A stretch of DNA of 48,707 bases from Candidatus Hadersleviella danica (lineage in GTDB: Bacteria; Chloroflexota; Anaerolineae; Promineifilales; Promineifilaceae): contig JADJSZ010000052.1 of NCBI GenBank assembly GCA_016711405.1, positions 1-48,707 on the forward strand, in the 5' to 3' direction. The notes beneath the pieces are model-generated. The model saw only the letters and a list, made by a program, of their open reading frames with translations. It did not search any database and was not told where the DNA came from. This document shows positions 1 to 8,721 of this stretch, piece after piece. The translations under genes and the position numbers were made by a program. The stretch's first letter is position 1, and each line of letters begins with the position of its first letter.

Positions 1-1002
1 ACCACCAGATAAAGCCGGGTTTGGCTCCCAAAGCGACGGCATCAAACAGGCCGTAGGTGAAACTAGCGGCCAACATTCCCCCAACCCAATCGCCAACACC
101 CTCCTCCGCCCCCTCCGCTCCTCCGCCCCTCTGCGTTTTGCCACCACACGCCACACCATCCACCCCGCCCCCAGCCACAGGGCGATATAAGCGATGGCTC
201 CGGGGAGGCCCAAGTCGAGGGCGGCTTGGAGGATGTGGTTGTGGGCGTGGGCAATGTCTACATCAGGCGAAATGGTGAAGAGGGGGTAGAGGAGGTGGAC
301 GATGACGCGAAAGTTGTTCATGCCCATGCCTGTGAAGGGGAAGTCTTGGATGCCGTAGAGGGCGCGGGACCAAATTTCGAGACGGCCGTTTAAGGTGCTG
401 ACATTGTCCACAGGATTTGTCTCGAGGACGGCCGCATAACGCCAGAGGAGCCAGCCACCTGCCACGGCCGTAACCAGCCCCCCCCCCAACACCCATTTGC
501 GCCAACGTGGCGCAACGGCCAACCAACCCATCACCCCCAAACCCACGCCAAAACCGAGCAAGCCCCCCCGCGATTGGGTGAGGATGAGCACGGCCGTTGT
601 GCCAGCGGCTGTGAGCCATGCCAGCAGAGCCAGTGGCCAGTTGCCCACCCGCCCCACGGCTAGGGCGATGGCCACGGGAGCCACCCAGAGCAGTACCCCC
701 GCCACTTGGTTGGGGTTGAACAGTTCTGTGCCAAGGGGGAGCAAGGTGGGTAGCTGTTGCAGGTATGTGCCAATGAGGGGAAATTTATAAGTCCACTGGG
801 TTCCGATTAGCCCGAGGGCGATGACCCCCCAGCCGAAGAGCAGGAGCAACCCCACGCCAAGCCAGAGGTGGCGGGGAGAGCGAGCGGCATACGCGGCCGT
901 GGCCCAATAAAAGCCAATCCCCCACACCAGCCCGACCACTTTGCCCAAACTGTGTTGCACGTCGTAGGTGGCCCACAGGCTGACGGCGACCATGCCGAGC
1001 AT
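1..1002 (-). CDS. O-antigen ligase/polymerase family membrane protein (partial, frameshifted)
   Basis: The minus strand reads as a multi-spanning membrane protein of the Wzy/WaaL O-antigen ligase family (PF04932 type). Diagnostic segments are FNPNQ/NPNQVAGVL, LTQSRGGLLGF, NGRLEIWSRALYGIQDFPF and AHNHILQAALDLGLPGA, in the family order. The C-terminus runs off the window edge. The family-like ending (YGLFDAVALGAKPGF) is in another frame; one extra C in the run at 78-82 restores it. The first usable ATG is at 1002, and the usual N-terminal membrane helices are missing or fused with the neighbouring nucleotidyltransferase reading frame. It probably joins or polymerises lipid-linked glycans at the membrane, consistent with the sugar-modifying genes downstream. 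Family assignment is firm; the exact substrate cannot be told. Confidence 0.75.
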   Translation of the reverse strand, partial: MLGMVAVSLWATYDVQHSLGKVVGLVWGIGFYWATAAYAARSPRHLWLGVGLLLLFGWGVIALGLIGTQWTYKFPLIGTYLQQLPTLLPLGTELFNPNQVAGVLLWVAPVAIALAVGRVGNWPLALLAWLTAAGTTAVLILTQSRGGLLGFGVGLGVMGWLAVAPRWRKWVLGGGLVTAVAGGWLLWRYAAVLETNPVDNVSTLNGRLEIWSRALYGIQDFPFTGMGMNNFRVIVHLLYPLFTISPDVDIAHAHNHILQAALDLGLPGAIAYIALWLGAGWMVWRVVAKRRGAEERRGRRRVLAIGLGECWPLVSPTACLMPSLWEPNPALSGG

Positions 1003-1947
1003 GAGCGAGGGCGAGGAGGAGGAGGAAGCGTTTGGGGCCGTATTTTAGCCGATTTTGGTTGAGGAGGTGGGCGGGGGTGATGAAACGGCCGAGGAGCCGT
1101 GCCCGCCATGCGGGGAGCGGGGTGTGGGGCAGGGCATCCTCCCCCCATAATTGTGCCATCAGCCCCGCGACGAATTGCCAGACGGTGGACACCCGCCATG
1201 CCCGCGCCCGTTCGGCCACCACCGCCCAATCTGCTCCCACCACATGGGCCAAACGCATCATGTCCACCATGTTGCGCAGGGCGGTGTCGTCAAATTGGTG
1301 GTTGATGGCCAAATGGATGGCGGCGTGAAGGAGCGCATCTTCGGGGGCGAGGGTGTGGGTGGCTTGGCCTTGCACGGTGAGGGGGCGTTGGCGGTTCCAC
1401 ACGGCCGTTTTATCGCCCCGCCCTGTGTAGCGCAACCAATAGCCGGGGAAGGTGTCGTCCTGTAAATCTACACTGCCCTTCACCCAATCCCGCACAATGA
1501 GTTCCGCTTTGCCATATTTGGTGAGTTTGTAGATGGGCGAGGCCAGATAAACCCCGCCTCTTGCAAGGCGCTCATGGCGGCCGTTAAATCCTCGGTCTGC
1601 ACCCACACATCCACATCGGCCATGAGGCGCATGTAGGGTTGGGGGTAAGCGGTGTGAGCCACGGCCGCGCCCTTGAGCAACCCATTGGCCACCCCCGCCC
1701 CGTTCAGGGCGGCCAGTGTGCGCTGGAGTTCGGTGAGCAAAATGGCGTTTTCGGCCATCGCCGTAAATGCATCCCCCTGCAACGCCTTGGCCAGTGCCGG
1801 CCATGCTGTGCGGTACAGATGATGCGCCAGCGGCCCCAATTCATGCCGAATGAGCCAATTGGCCAGTGCTGGCACATCGGCCTGTGCGATGGGTTGCGGT
1901 TCGGCCAAGCCCACAAGGGTGCGGAGAAGGGGCTGGGTGGGGAGCAT
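1003..1947 (-). CDS. Nucleotidyltransferase family protein (PF14907-like), frameshifted
   Basis: A protein starting MLPTQPLLRTLVGLAE and carrying KGAAVAHTAYPQPYMRLMADVDVWV, the Pol-beta-type pattern of the 'uncharacterised nucleotidyltransferase' family (DVD as metal ligands). Such genes are common in polysaccharide clusters; no reaction is established for this one. The frame breaks in the C run at 1552-1555; adding one C joins LQEAG to VYLASPIYKLTKYGKAELIV and on to the helical C-terminus ending near KYGPKRFLLLLALA. Its natural end is unclear because that frame runs into the O-antigen ligase gene around 1000-1030. The start at 1947 lies directly behind a period-7 repeat leader. The identity is fairly secure, the 3' boundary is not. 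Confidence 0.65.
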
Positions 1948-2022
1948 GGGATTTTGGATTGCGGATTTTGGATTGCGGATTGCCTGACGGGCTGACTAGC
2001 TGACTGGCTGACCCGCTAACTG
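1945..2022 (-). repeat. Period-7/8 spacer repeats; 38-bp leader block copy 1
   Basis: Read on the minus strand, the 35 bases before the start codon at 1947 are alternating heptamers AATCCGC and AATCCAA. The 38 bp from 1945 to 1982 are identical to 8655-8692, which sits in the same position relative to another gene. From about 1983 the spacer changes to degenerate octamers of the GCTGACTA type; the last codons of the dehydratase gene lie inside them. Confidence 0.85.
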
Positions 2023-3855
2023 ATGCTCGGGGATAAGTTGGCGGAGGAGGGTGTGGACGCGCTCGCTGTCATCGTGTTGGGCGCTTTCGATGAGGCTTTC
2101 GATGGTGGGGATGTAGGAATTGGCCAGCAGGGTGCTGGCATTTTTAGCGATGAAAATTTTGTGGTGTTCGGTGCGCTGGTACTTTTCGCCTTGGATGAAT
2201 AGCTCTTCATACAGTTTTTCGCCGGGGCGGATGCCCGAATAGTTAATTTCGATGTCACGGCCGACTTCTAACCCCGAGAGGGTAATCAGGTCGTGCGCCA
2301 AATCCACAATTTTGACGGGTTCGCCCATATCGAGGATGAAAATCTCGCCACCACGGCCGATGACGGCCGCTTGCAAAACCAGTTGTACAGCCTCGGGAAT
2401 CGTCATAAAAAAGCGAATCATCTCGGGGTGGGTGACGGTGACAGGGCCACCAGCGGCGATTTGCTGTTGGAAGGTGAGCACAACGCTCCCGCGACTGCCC
2501 AACACATTGCCAAAGCGAACGGCGACATAAGGCAACTCACTTTGTTGTGCGGCATGTAAGACGAGTAATTCGGCCGTGCGCTTGCTGGCCCCCATAATGC
2601 TGGTCGGATTGACAGCTTTATCGGTTGAAACCATCACAAATTGTTCTACGCCATAGGTGCGAGCGGCGTGGAGCACATTGCGCGTGCCCAGCACATTGTT
2701 GGTAATGGCCTCGCACGGGTTTTGCTCCATGAGGGGCACATGTTTATGGGCGGCGGCGTGGAAGACCACTTGCGGCCGATACTTCTCGAACAACCCTTCG
2801 ATGCGCTCCCCAAAACGCACATCGGCGATGAGGGGAGTGAGGGGAATATCGGGAGCGAGGCGGCGCAGTTCGTGGGTAATCGTAAAAATGGAGTTTTCGC
2901 CGTGGCCGAGCAAGATGAGTTCGGCGGGGGCGCAGGCCAGCACTTGGCGGCACAACTCACTGCCAATGGAGCCGCCCGCGCCTGTGATGAGGACGCGACG
3001 GCCGCGCAGGAGATTGTGAACGGCCGAGGTGTCGGTTTGCACAGGTTCGCGGCGGAGCAAATCTTCGATTTGCACTTGGCGCAGTTGGTTGATGGTGACA
3101 CGGCCGTTGAGCAAATTGTGCAAGGCGGGGATGGTTTGGGTGGCCACCTTGGCCTGCTCGCACATCTGCACAATTTGGCGAATGGTTTGCCCCGAAGCAC
3201 TGGGCATGGCGATGATGACTTTGGTGAGATTTTGGTCGCGCACCAAGGTGGGAATATCGGCCACCACACCTAAAACGGGTGTGCCGCTAATCGTGACATT
3301 TTGCTTGAGTGGGTCATCATCCACAAAACCGACGACGTGCAAGCCGAGTTCGAGGTTGGCTTGTATTTCGCGCAAAATCTTGTTGCCCGCATCGCCTGCC
3401 CCAGCGATGAGAACGGCTTCGGTGGGGGAGCGAGTTCCCCAACGCCATTGGGGCGAGGTGGAGGCGCGGACGGCAAGGCGTGGCCCGGCCGTGGCGGCTA
3501 ACCCAAGGAGGAGATAGAGAAAGGGTACGGAGCGGGGAAAGACGAACTCGGCGGGGTAAATGCCTGCCAAGATGAGGTTGAGAATGCCCGCCAACACGGC
3601 CGCCACCGACAGCCCACCCACCAGCAAGGCCAGCTCTTCAATAGAGGCGTAAATCCAATAACGGCCGTAAACCCCCACCCATTTGAAAATGAAGGGGGTG
3701 AGGGCGAGGGCACACACACAGTAAAGAATCCAACTTGGCCAAAAGGGGGCGATGTTAAGCCTGTCGAGCCGTAAGACGTAACTAAAATAGACCGCCAGCG
3801 GGATGAAGAAGAGGTCGAGGAGGAAGAAGTGGCGGTTGCGGATGCGCTTGAGCAT
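1996..3855 (-). CDS. FlaA1/PglF/CapD-type nucleoside-diphosphate-sugar 4,6-dehydratase
   Basis: About 619 residues, the usual length for membrane-anchored NDP-sugar dehydratases that start synthesis of 4-keto-6-deoxy or bacillosamine-type sugars. Four hydrophobic segments occupy residues 10-125. A CoA-binding-like domain follows with AGAGDAGNKI near 151-160, then the catalytic SDR domain with TGAGGSIG at 291-298, STDK at 410-413 and Met421-x3-Lys425 in place of the classic YxxxK, as expected for the PglF/FlaA1 branch. I chose the start at 3855 (MLKRIRNRHF) because 29 further in-frame codons upstream come only from repeat DNA. The C-terminal residues QPVS are encoded by spacer repeats. It probably feeds the DegT aminotransferase encoded just upstream. 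The sugar product is not determinable here. Confidence 0.9.
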   Translation of the reverse strand: MLKRIRNRHFFLLDLFFIPLAVYFSYVLRLDRLNIAPFWPSWILYCVCALALTPFIFKWVGVYGRYWIYASIEELALLVGGLSVAAVLAGILNLILAGIYPAEFVFPRSVPFLYLLLGLAATAGPRLAVRASTSPQWRWGTRSPTEAVLIAGAGDAGNKILREIQANLELGLHVVGFVDDDPLKQNVTISGTPVLGVVADIPTLVRDQNLTKVIIAMPSASGQTIRQIVQMCEQAKVATQTIPALHNLLNGRVTINQLRQVQIEDLLRREPVQTDTSAVHNLLRGRRVLITGAGGSIGSELCRQVLACAPAELILLGHGENSIFTITHELRRLAPDIPLTPLIADVRFGERIEGLFEKYRPQVVFHAAAHKHVPLMEQNPCEAITNNVLGTRNVLHAARTYGVEQFVMVSTDKAVNPTSIMGASKRTAELLVLHAAQQSELPYVAVRFGNVLGSRGSVVLTFQQQIAAGGPVTVTHPEMIRFFMTIPEAVQLVLQAAVIGRGGEIFILDMGEPVKIVDLAHDLITLSGLEVGRDIEINYSGIRPGEKLYEELFIQGEKYQRTEHHKIFIAKNASTLLANSYIPTIESLIESAQHDDSERVHTLLRQLIPEHQLAGQPVS

Positions 3856-3856
3856 G

Positions 3857-3955
3857 GGGGAGGGGAGGGGAGCGGAGGAGCAGGGGGGCAGGGGAGAAAG
3901 AGAGTAGGAGAGTAAGCGACTGAGAGACTGAAAGACTGACAAGCTGACCCGCTGA
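3857..3955. repeat. Spacer of purine-rich and period-8 repeats
   Basis: The spacer between the dehydratase and aminotransferase genes has a GGGGAG-rich part, then degenerate octamers of the form GACTGAGA, GACTGAAA, GACTGACA, CGCTGACT. No promoter was recognised. It shows the same kind of low-complexity filling as the other spacers. Confidence 0.7.
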
Positions 3956-5085
3956 CTAGCTGACCCGCTGACGGCTAACCGCTTGCGCCACGCGCTCTAA
4001 ATCGGCGGTGGTGAGGGCGGAGCCAGAGGGGAGGCAGAGGCCGTGGTTGAAGAGGTGGGCGGCCGTGTCTCCGCCCCAACATTCGTAGCTGGCAAAAATG
4101 GGTTGCAGGTGCATCGGCTTCCACACAGGGCGGGCTTCGATATTTTCCGCCTCAAGAGCGAGACGCACTTGCTCCCTGTCTGCCCCAAATTGGGCGGGGT
4201 CAATTTGGATGACAGTCAGCCAGCGGCTGTGCCGCCCCCAGTGCGCCTCGGGCATAAAGGTGAGGCCGGGCAGGTGGCCGAGCGTCTCTTGGTAATAGTC
4301 GAAGTTGCGCCGCCGAATGGCCACGCGCTCCTCGAGAACGCGCAGTTGGCCACGGCCGATGGCGGCCAGCACATTGCTCAGGCGGTAGTTGTAGCCCAGT
4401 TCGCTGTGCTGGTAGTGGGGGGCATCGTCCCGCGCTTGGGTAGCCATTTTGCGGGCGTGGTCTATCAGGGTTTGGTCGGCCGAGACCAACATGCCCCCGC
4501 CAGAGGTGGTGATGATTTTGTTGCCATTGAAGGAGTAGAAACCCGCGTAGCCAAAGGTGCCGGGGGCGCGTCCTTTGTAGAGTGTGCCGAGGGCTTCGGC
4601 CGCGTCTTCGATGAGGGGCACATTGTATTGCTGGCAGAGAGCCAAAATGGGGTCAATGTCGGCACTTTGGCCGTAGAGATGGACGAGGATAACTGCTTTG
4701 GGGAGCTTGCCCACGGCCGCTTTTTGAGCCAGCAAATCAGCCAGCAGATGGGCATCCATGTTCCACGATTCGGTTTCGCTATCCACAAAGATGGGTGTGG
4801 CCCCGCAATACAAGATGGGGTTGACGCTGGCGCTGAAGGTGAGGGTGGAGACGACGACTTCGTCGCCCGCGCCAATGCCGAGGTGGAGGAGGATGAGGTG
4901 GAGGGCGGCCGTGCCGGAGCTGAGGGCGAGGGCGTGGGGAGCGGCCGTGTAGGCGCAAATTTCCCGCTCAAAGGCATCCACTTGCGGGCCGAGGGGGGCT
5001 ATCCAGTTGCTGGCAAAGGTTTCTTGCACGAGTTGTTGCTCGTGGCCAGACATGGGGGGGAGAGGTAGATGCGGGGGTGGGACAT
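3956..5085 (-). CDS. DegT/DnrJ/EryC1/StrS-type PLP aminotransferase (frameshift near start)
   Basis: A sugar aminotransferase that transfers an amino group to a keto-sugar nucleotide using PLP. Counting from the ATG at 5053, the PLP lysine is K179 in FYSFNGNKIITTSGGG, and D150 in LIEDAAEALG contacts the cofactor nitrogen. SSGTAALHL near 45-53 binds the phosphate, and the ending HGLCLPSG is characteristic. The family normally begins with a segment like RIYLSPP before the Met; exactly this (MSHPRIYLSPP) is encoded from the ATG at 5085 but out of frame by one base in the seven-G run at 5054-5060. I therefore extend the gene to 5085. The pairing with the PglF-like dehydratase suggests a PglE/PseC-type amino-sugar pathway. 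Confidence 0.88.
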
Positions 5086-5090
5086 GGGGA

Positions 5091-5254
5091 AGTGAAAAGT
5101 GAAAAGTGAAAAGTGGTATCTATTCAGGTGTTACGTAGGAATGGCCATAGATGGATATGGCCAAAACGAACGGCGAAAGCCGTTACGACACACCTAAACA
5201 GTTACAAAAATAAAACTACTCGTTGTTCATGGCTCACTCTCCCTTGTTCATTGT
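5091..5254. repeat. Spacer with GTGAAAA and TTGTTCA heptamers
   Basis: Two small period-7 arrays lie here: GTGAAAA three times near 5096-5116 and TTGTTCA-like units near 5240-5275. Between them is a short hairpin (AACGGC-GAAA-GCCGTT near 5169-5184). No gene is visible. Confidence 0.7.
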
Positions 5255-7172
5255 TCATTGCTCCTTGTCCCTTGCCAGCGGAAGTGTCACGATAAAGGCA
5301 CTTCCCTGCCCCAATTCGCTTTCAACCCGCACAGTGCCGTGCATGGCCGTGACAATCTGTTTGACAATGGATAAGCCCAGCCCCACGCCCCGATAGCGGC
5401 GAGTGGGCGAAAAATCCACCTGCCGAAACTCATCAAAAATAACGGGTTGCATGTCCAGCGGAATGCCGGGGCCGCTGTCGCGCACCGACATAACCCATTG
5501 CGCCTCGTCCAAGGGGAAGAGATGCACCTGCACCCCCCCGTTCTCGGTAAATTTGACAGCATTGCTGACCAAATTGAGCAAAATTTGGTGCAACCGGTCG
5601 CCATCGCCCAGCAAATTGGTGGGTAAATCGGCGTGAATGGTGCTGGTCAGGGTCAGTCCTTTGGCTTGGGCGATAATGCGCATGGTGCTTTCCATGCGGC
5701 TGACCAAAGCGGATGGCTCAAAGGGCAGATGGGCGACTTTGAACGTGCCCGCCTCGAGTTGCGCCAAGTCGAGCAGGTCGTTGACCATTGTCACCAGCAC
5801 TTCGGTGCTTTGCAACACTTTGCCCAGTGTCTCCTCTTGTTCGGCTGTGACCGAGCCGTAAATGCCCAGTTGCAACATCTCGGCAAAGCCCAAAATGGAG
5901 GCCAACGGGGTGCGCAGTTCGTGGCTCACTTTGGCAATCAGTTCCGATTTGAGCTTGCTCGCCTCGAGCGCTTTGTCTCGCGCTTGGGCGAGCGCTTCTT
6001 CGGCGCGGCGGCGTTCGGCCAGCTCTTGTTGCACGGCCGTGTACAGCTCCGCATTGGAAAGGGCTTGGCTGGCGGCCGAAGCCACGTTTTGGGCCAGTTC
6101 TACATCGGCCGCCGCAAACTCGTAATTTTCGCGGGCATTAAGACCAAGCGTGCCCAACACTTGCCCCCGCACCAGCAAAGGCACCACCAGCACCGAGCGC
6201 GTGCCACGCAAGCGAGCTATCTCGTGTAGGGCGGGTTGGCGGGGGTCTGTTTGGGCATCGGGAATGATGAGTGGCTTGCGCGTTTGCAAGACCTCTTGGG
6301 TGGCGGGGTTGTTTTGCAGGGGAATAATCGTGCCGAGGGCAGGAATGCGCCCTTCTTCGAGGTATTCGGCCACGACGCGCAAATACGCCTCACTCTTGTC
6401 TAACAGGGCAAAGGCGGCTTGGGGCAAATCGAAAAAAGTCGCCAATTCGTTGCAAATGGTTTGCAAAATGGCGTTCACATCGAGCATGGAGGTGGCGGTG
6501 GCGATGACCCGATTGAGCAGGAGGGTTTCGCGCAGTTGCCGCTCCCGCTCCTCTTCCACCCGCTTGCGGACGGTAATATCGCGGAAAACCAGCACCGCCC
6601 CCATAAAATTCCCCTCGCGGAAGATGGGGTCGAGGGTGTAGGAGGCGGGGAAAGGAACGGCCGTCGGCGCGTAAAAACACGGCATTAAAATCAGCCCATT
6701 TTTCGCCCGCCCGAATCTGCTCTAACATGCGTTCGGTGGTCGTTTGGGCTTCGGCCGAGGGCATGACCCAATCCAAGATGAGTTGGCCACGCACGTCTAA
6801 CTCGGGCCAGCCCAGCAATCGCTCCGCTTCGGCATTCTGGAAGAGCAGACAGCCGTTGTGGTTGAGCGAACACAACCCCTCGCCCAAGGCGTGGATGACG
6901 GCTTGGAGTTTGTCGCGCTCGGCCGTGATTAAATCGGCCGAGGAGCGGCGCAAACTCTCCACCGAGCCTTCCATCGCCTCACGCTCCTCGCGCAATTTGT
7001 CATAGGCGGTGCGCCACTGTTCGCGCAGGTTATCGGCCTCGTGGTAGGTACGGCCGACCCGCGCCAAGATGGCCAACCACGCCCCTTCGTGGGGCAGGGT
7101 TTCTTCATCTAACCCCAATTCGCGCAGTTGTTGGCGCAGGAGGTGGTGGGAGAAGGGGCTGGTGTTAGCCAA
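5255..7172 (-). CDS. PAS-GAF sensor histidine kinase (frameshifted)
   Basis: One gene in two frames. The first part starts MANTSPFSHHLLRQQ at 7172, has a coiled-coil-prone stretch (LREQWRTAYDKLREEREAME) and a PAS domain (LQAVIHALGEGLCSLNHNG). The PAS continues in the other frame with ASYTLDPIFREGNFMG; the break is in the G4 run at 6647-6650. A GAF domain follows, then the HisKA dimerisation helix with VSHELRTPLASILGFAEML (phospho-accepting His) and the HATPase domain with LLNLVSNAVKFT, VRDSGPGIP and GVGLGLSIV. No membrane segment or receiver domain was seen, so it is probably cytosolic and signals to a regulator encoded elsewhere. The ligand is unknown. Confidence 0.85.
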
Positions 7173-7330
7173 TTGTCGTCTCCTCTGGGGTGGTGGCGGT
7201 CAGAAAGGTTGTCATAACAAGCGACTGTTGCAAATATCCAATCAGGTAAAATCACCAAACGGGGTCGAAAAGTCCTGCACCCCAGGATAGGCCCCAAGAA
7301 GCGCGCCCAGACTGGCGACAAATATACCAT

Positions 7331-7367
7331 ACAAAATTAAAAGGCGTAGCTATGGGCTACGCCTTTG
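7331..7367 (-). terminator. Rho-independent terminator of the class V aminotransferase gene
   Basis: A perfect 11-bp stem AAAGGCGTAGC / GCTACGCCTTT with a five-base loop (7341-7367). On the minus strand it is followed by TAATTTTG, a T-rich tract. It lies 31 bases after the stop of the gene ending at 7398. Confidence 0.8.
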
Positions 7368-7397
7368 GTGTGGGGGCTGAGGGGGAGGTGAAAGGGG

Positions 7398-8657
7398 TTA
7401 CGGCCGTTGCTTGCCCAACACCCGCAACATGTCCAACAACCGCTCAATTTCGGCCGTGGTGTTGTAGTGCAACAGCCCCACCCGCACCAAACTGCCCTGT
7501 TCGATAAGGCCCAAGCGGGTCATGACCTCGACGGCGTAATTGTGCCCATTCCACACAAAAATACCTTGATCCCCCAGCCGCACAGCTATTTCTTCGGGCG
7601 TGTATTTGGCCAACCGAAAGCCAAAAGTGGGCACGCGTTGGGCCAAGTTTTCAATGTCGGTAATGCCGTAGACCTGAATCCCCGCCATGTCGGCCACGCC
7701 GCGCAAAAAGTAATCAGCCAGCCCCATCTCGTAGCGCTTAATGCGGTGCATGGCGCGTACCAATCGCTCGCGGCGCGTGCCTTCGGAGCCACCTAAGTCG
7801 GCGAGGTAATCCACGGCCGCACGCAACCCCGCCATCGCTTCGCTGTTTTGCACCCCTGTTTCCCATTTGCCCGCTGGTTTGCTGGAGGCAGGGCGCACTT
7901 TGTACGCCTCCAACTTATCCAACAACTCATATTTGCCGTACAACACGCCAATATGCGGCCCAAAAAATTTGTAAACCGAAGCAACCAGAAAATCGCAATC
8001 GAGTTGTTGCACGTCTATCAGGCCGTGCGGGGCGTAATGCACCGCATCCACATAGACCAGTGCGCCCACGCCGTGCGCCAACTGGGCAATGCGCTGAATG
8101 GGGTTGATAGTGCCGAGGGCGTTGGAGGCGTAGCCCACGGCCACGAGGCGGGTTTTTTCGTTCAGCAAGCTGGGGAGCAAATCCACGCGCAGGGTGGCAT
8201 CGGCCGGGTCAATGTCGAGCCAGCGCACGGTTACGCCGCGCTCTTCGGCCGCCAGCACCCACGGGGTCACATTGGCATCGTGGTCGAGCCTTGTGAGAAT
8301 GATTTCGTCGCCTGCCTGCCATGTCCGCGCCAAGGCGCGGCTCATGCTAAAGGTGAGGCTGGTCATGTTTTGGCCAAAGGCAATTTCGTCGGGGTGGCGG
8401 GCATTGAGCAAGTCCATGATGGCTTGCCGAGCGGCCGCGACGACGTTGTCGGTGTAGTGGCTGGAGGCAAACGAGCCGCCACCCAAACTTGCGCCGTGGC
8501 TCAGGTAACGGCTGATGGCATCAATGACGCGCTCGGGAACTTGGGTTCCCGCTGGGCCATCGAAAAAGACGGCCGGGCGGCCGTGGACGCGCATCTGCAA
8601 AGCGGGGAATTGGGCCCGCACCAGAGCGGGGTCAAGCGAAAAAAGAGGAGCGGTCAT
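7398..8657 (-). CDS. Aminotransferase class V, cysteine-desulfurase-like
   Basis: A fold-type I PLP enzyme similar to SufS/NifS. It belongs with the 'cysteine desulfurase-like' VC1184 subfamily rather than true IscS/SufS. The PLP lysine is K230 in VASVYKFFGPHIG, with D204 (VYVDAVHYAP) and H207 nearby and a Q/N-rich phosphate region. The only cysteine in the predicted protein is C221, next to the active-site strand, so the mobile catalytic Cys loop of real desulfurases is absent; sulfur transfer is therefore doubtful. The start at 8657 (MTAPLFSLDP) is preferred over an upstream in-frame ATG because the intervening 16 codons are pure heptamer repeat. The gene is followed by a clear terminator, so it is likely monocistronic. 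The substrate is unknown. Confidence 0.85.
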   Translation of the reverse strand: MTAPLFSLDPALVRAQFPALQMRVHGRPAVFFDGPAGTQVPERVIDAISRYLSHGASLGGGSFASSHYTDNVVAAARQAIMDLLNARHPDEIAFGQNMTSLTFSMSRALARTWQAGDEIILTRLDHDANVTPWVLAAEERGVTVRWLDIDPADATLRVDLLPSLLNEKTRLVAVGYASNALGTINPIQRIAQLAHGVGALVYVDAVHYAPHGLIDVQQLDCDFLVASVYKFFGPHIGVLYGKYELLDKLEAYKVRPASSKPAGKWETGVQNSEAMAGLRAAVDYLADLGGSEGTRRERLVRAMHRIKRYEMGLADYFLRGVADMAGIQVYGITDIENLAQRVPTFGFRLAKYTPEEIAVRLGDQGIFVWNGHNYAVEVMTRLGLIEQGSLVRVGLLHYNTTAEIERLLDMLRVLGKQRP

Positions 8658-8721
8658 GGGATTTTGGATTGCGGATTTTGGATTGCGGATTGGGAAACTC
8701 AGCACTCAGCACTCAGCACTT
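8655..8721. repeat. 38-bp leader block copy 2 plus CAGCACT heptamers
   Basis: Positions 8655-8692 are identical to 1945-1982 and again touch a start codon (8657). The block is followed by CAGCACT repeated three times (8697-8717). The units in both parts are seven bases long. Confidence 0.85.

Noticed and set aside
3857..3942. Longer N-terminus of the dehydratase gene
   Set aside because: The 29 extra codons are translated spacer repeat (Ser/Pro-rich) and precede a normal family start at 3855.
4043..5068. Long open frame on the plus strand opposite the DegT aminotransferase
   Set aside because: Antisense shadow of a strongly conserved gene; composition is valine/glycine-rich without domain motifs.
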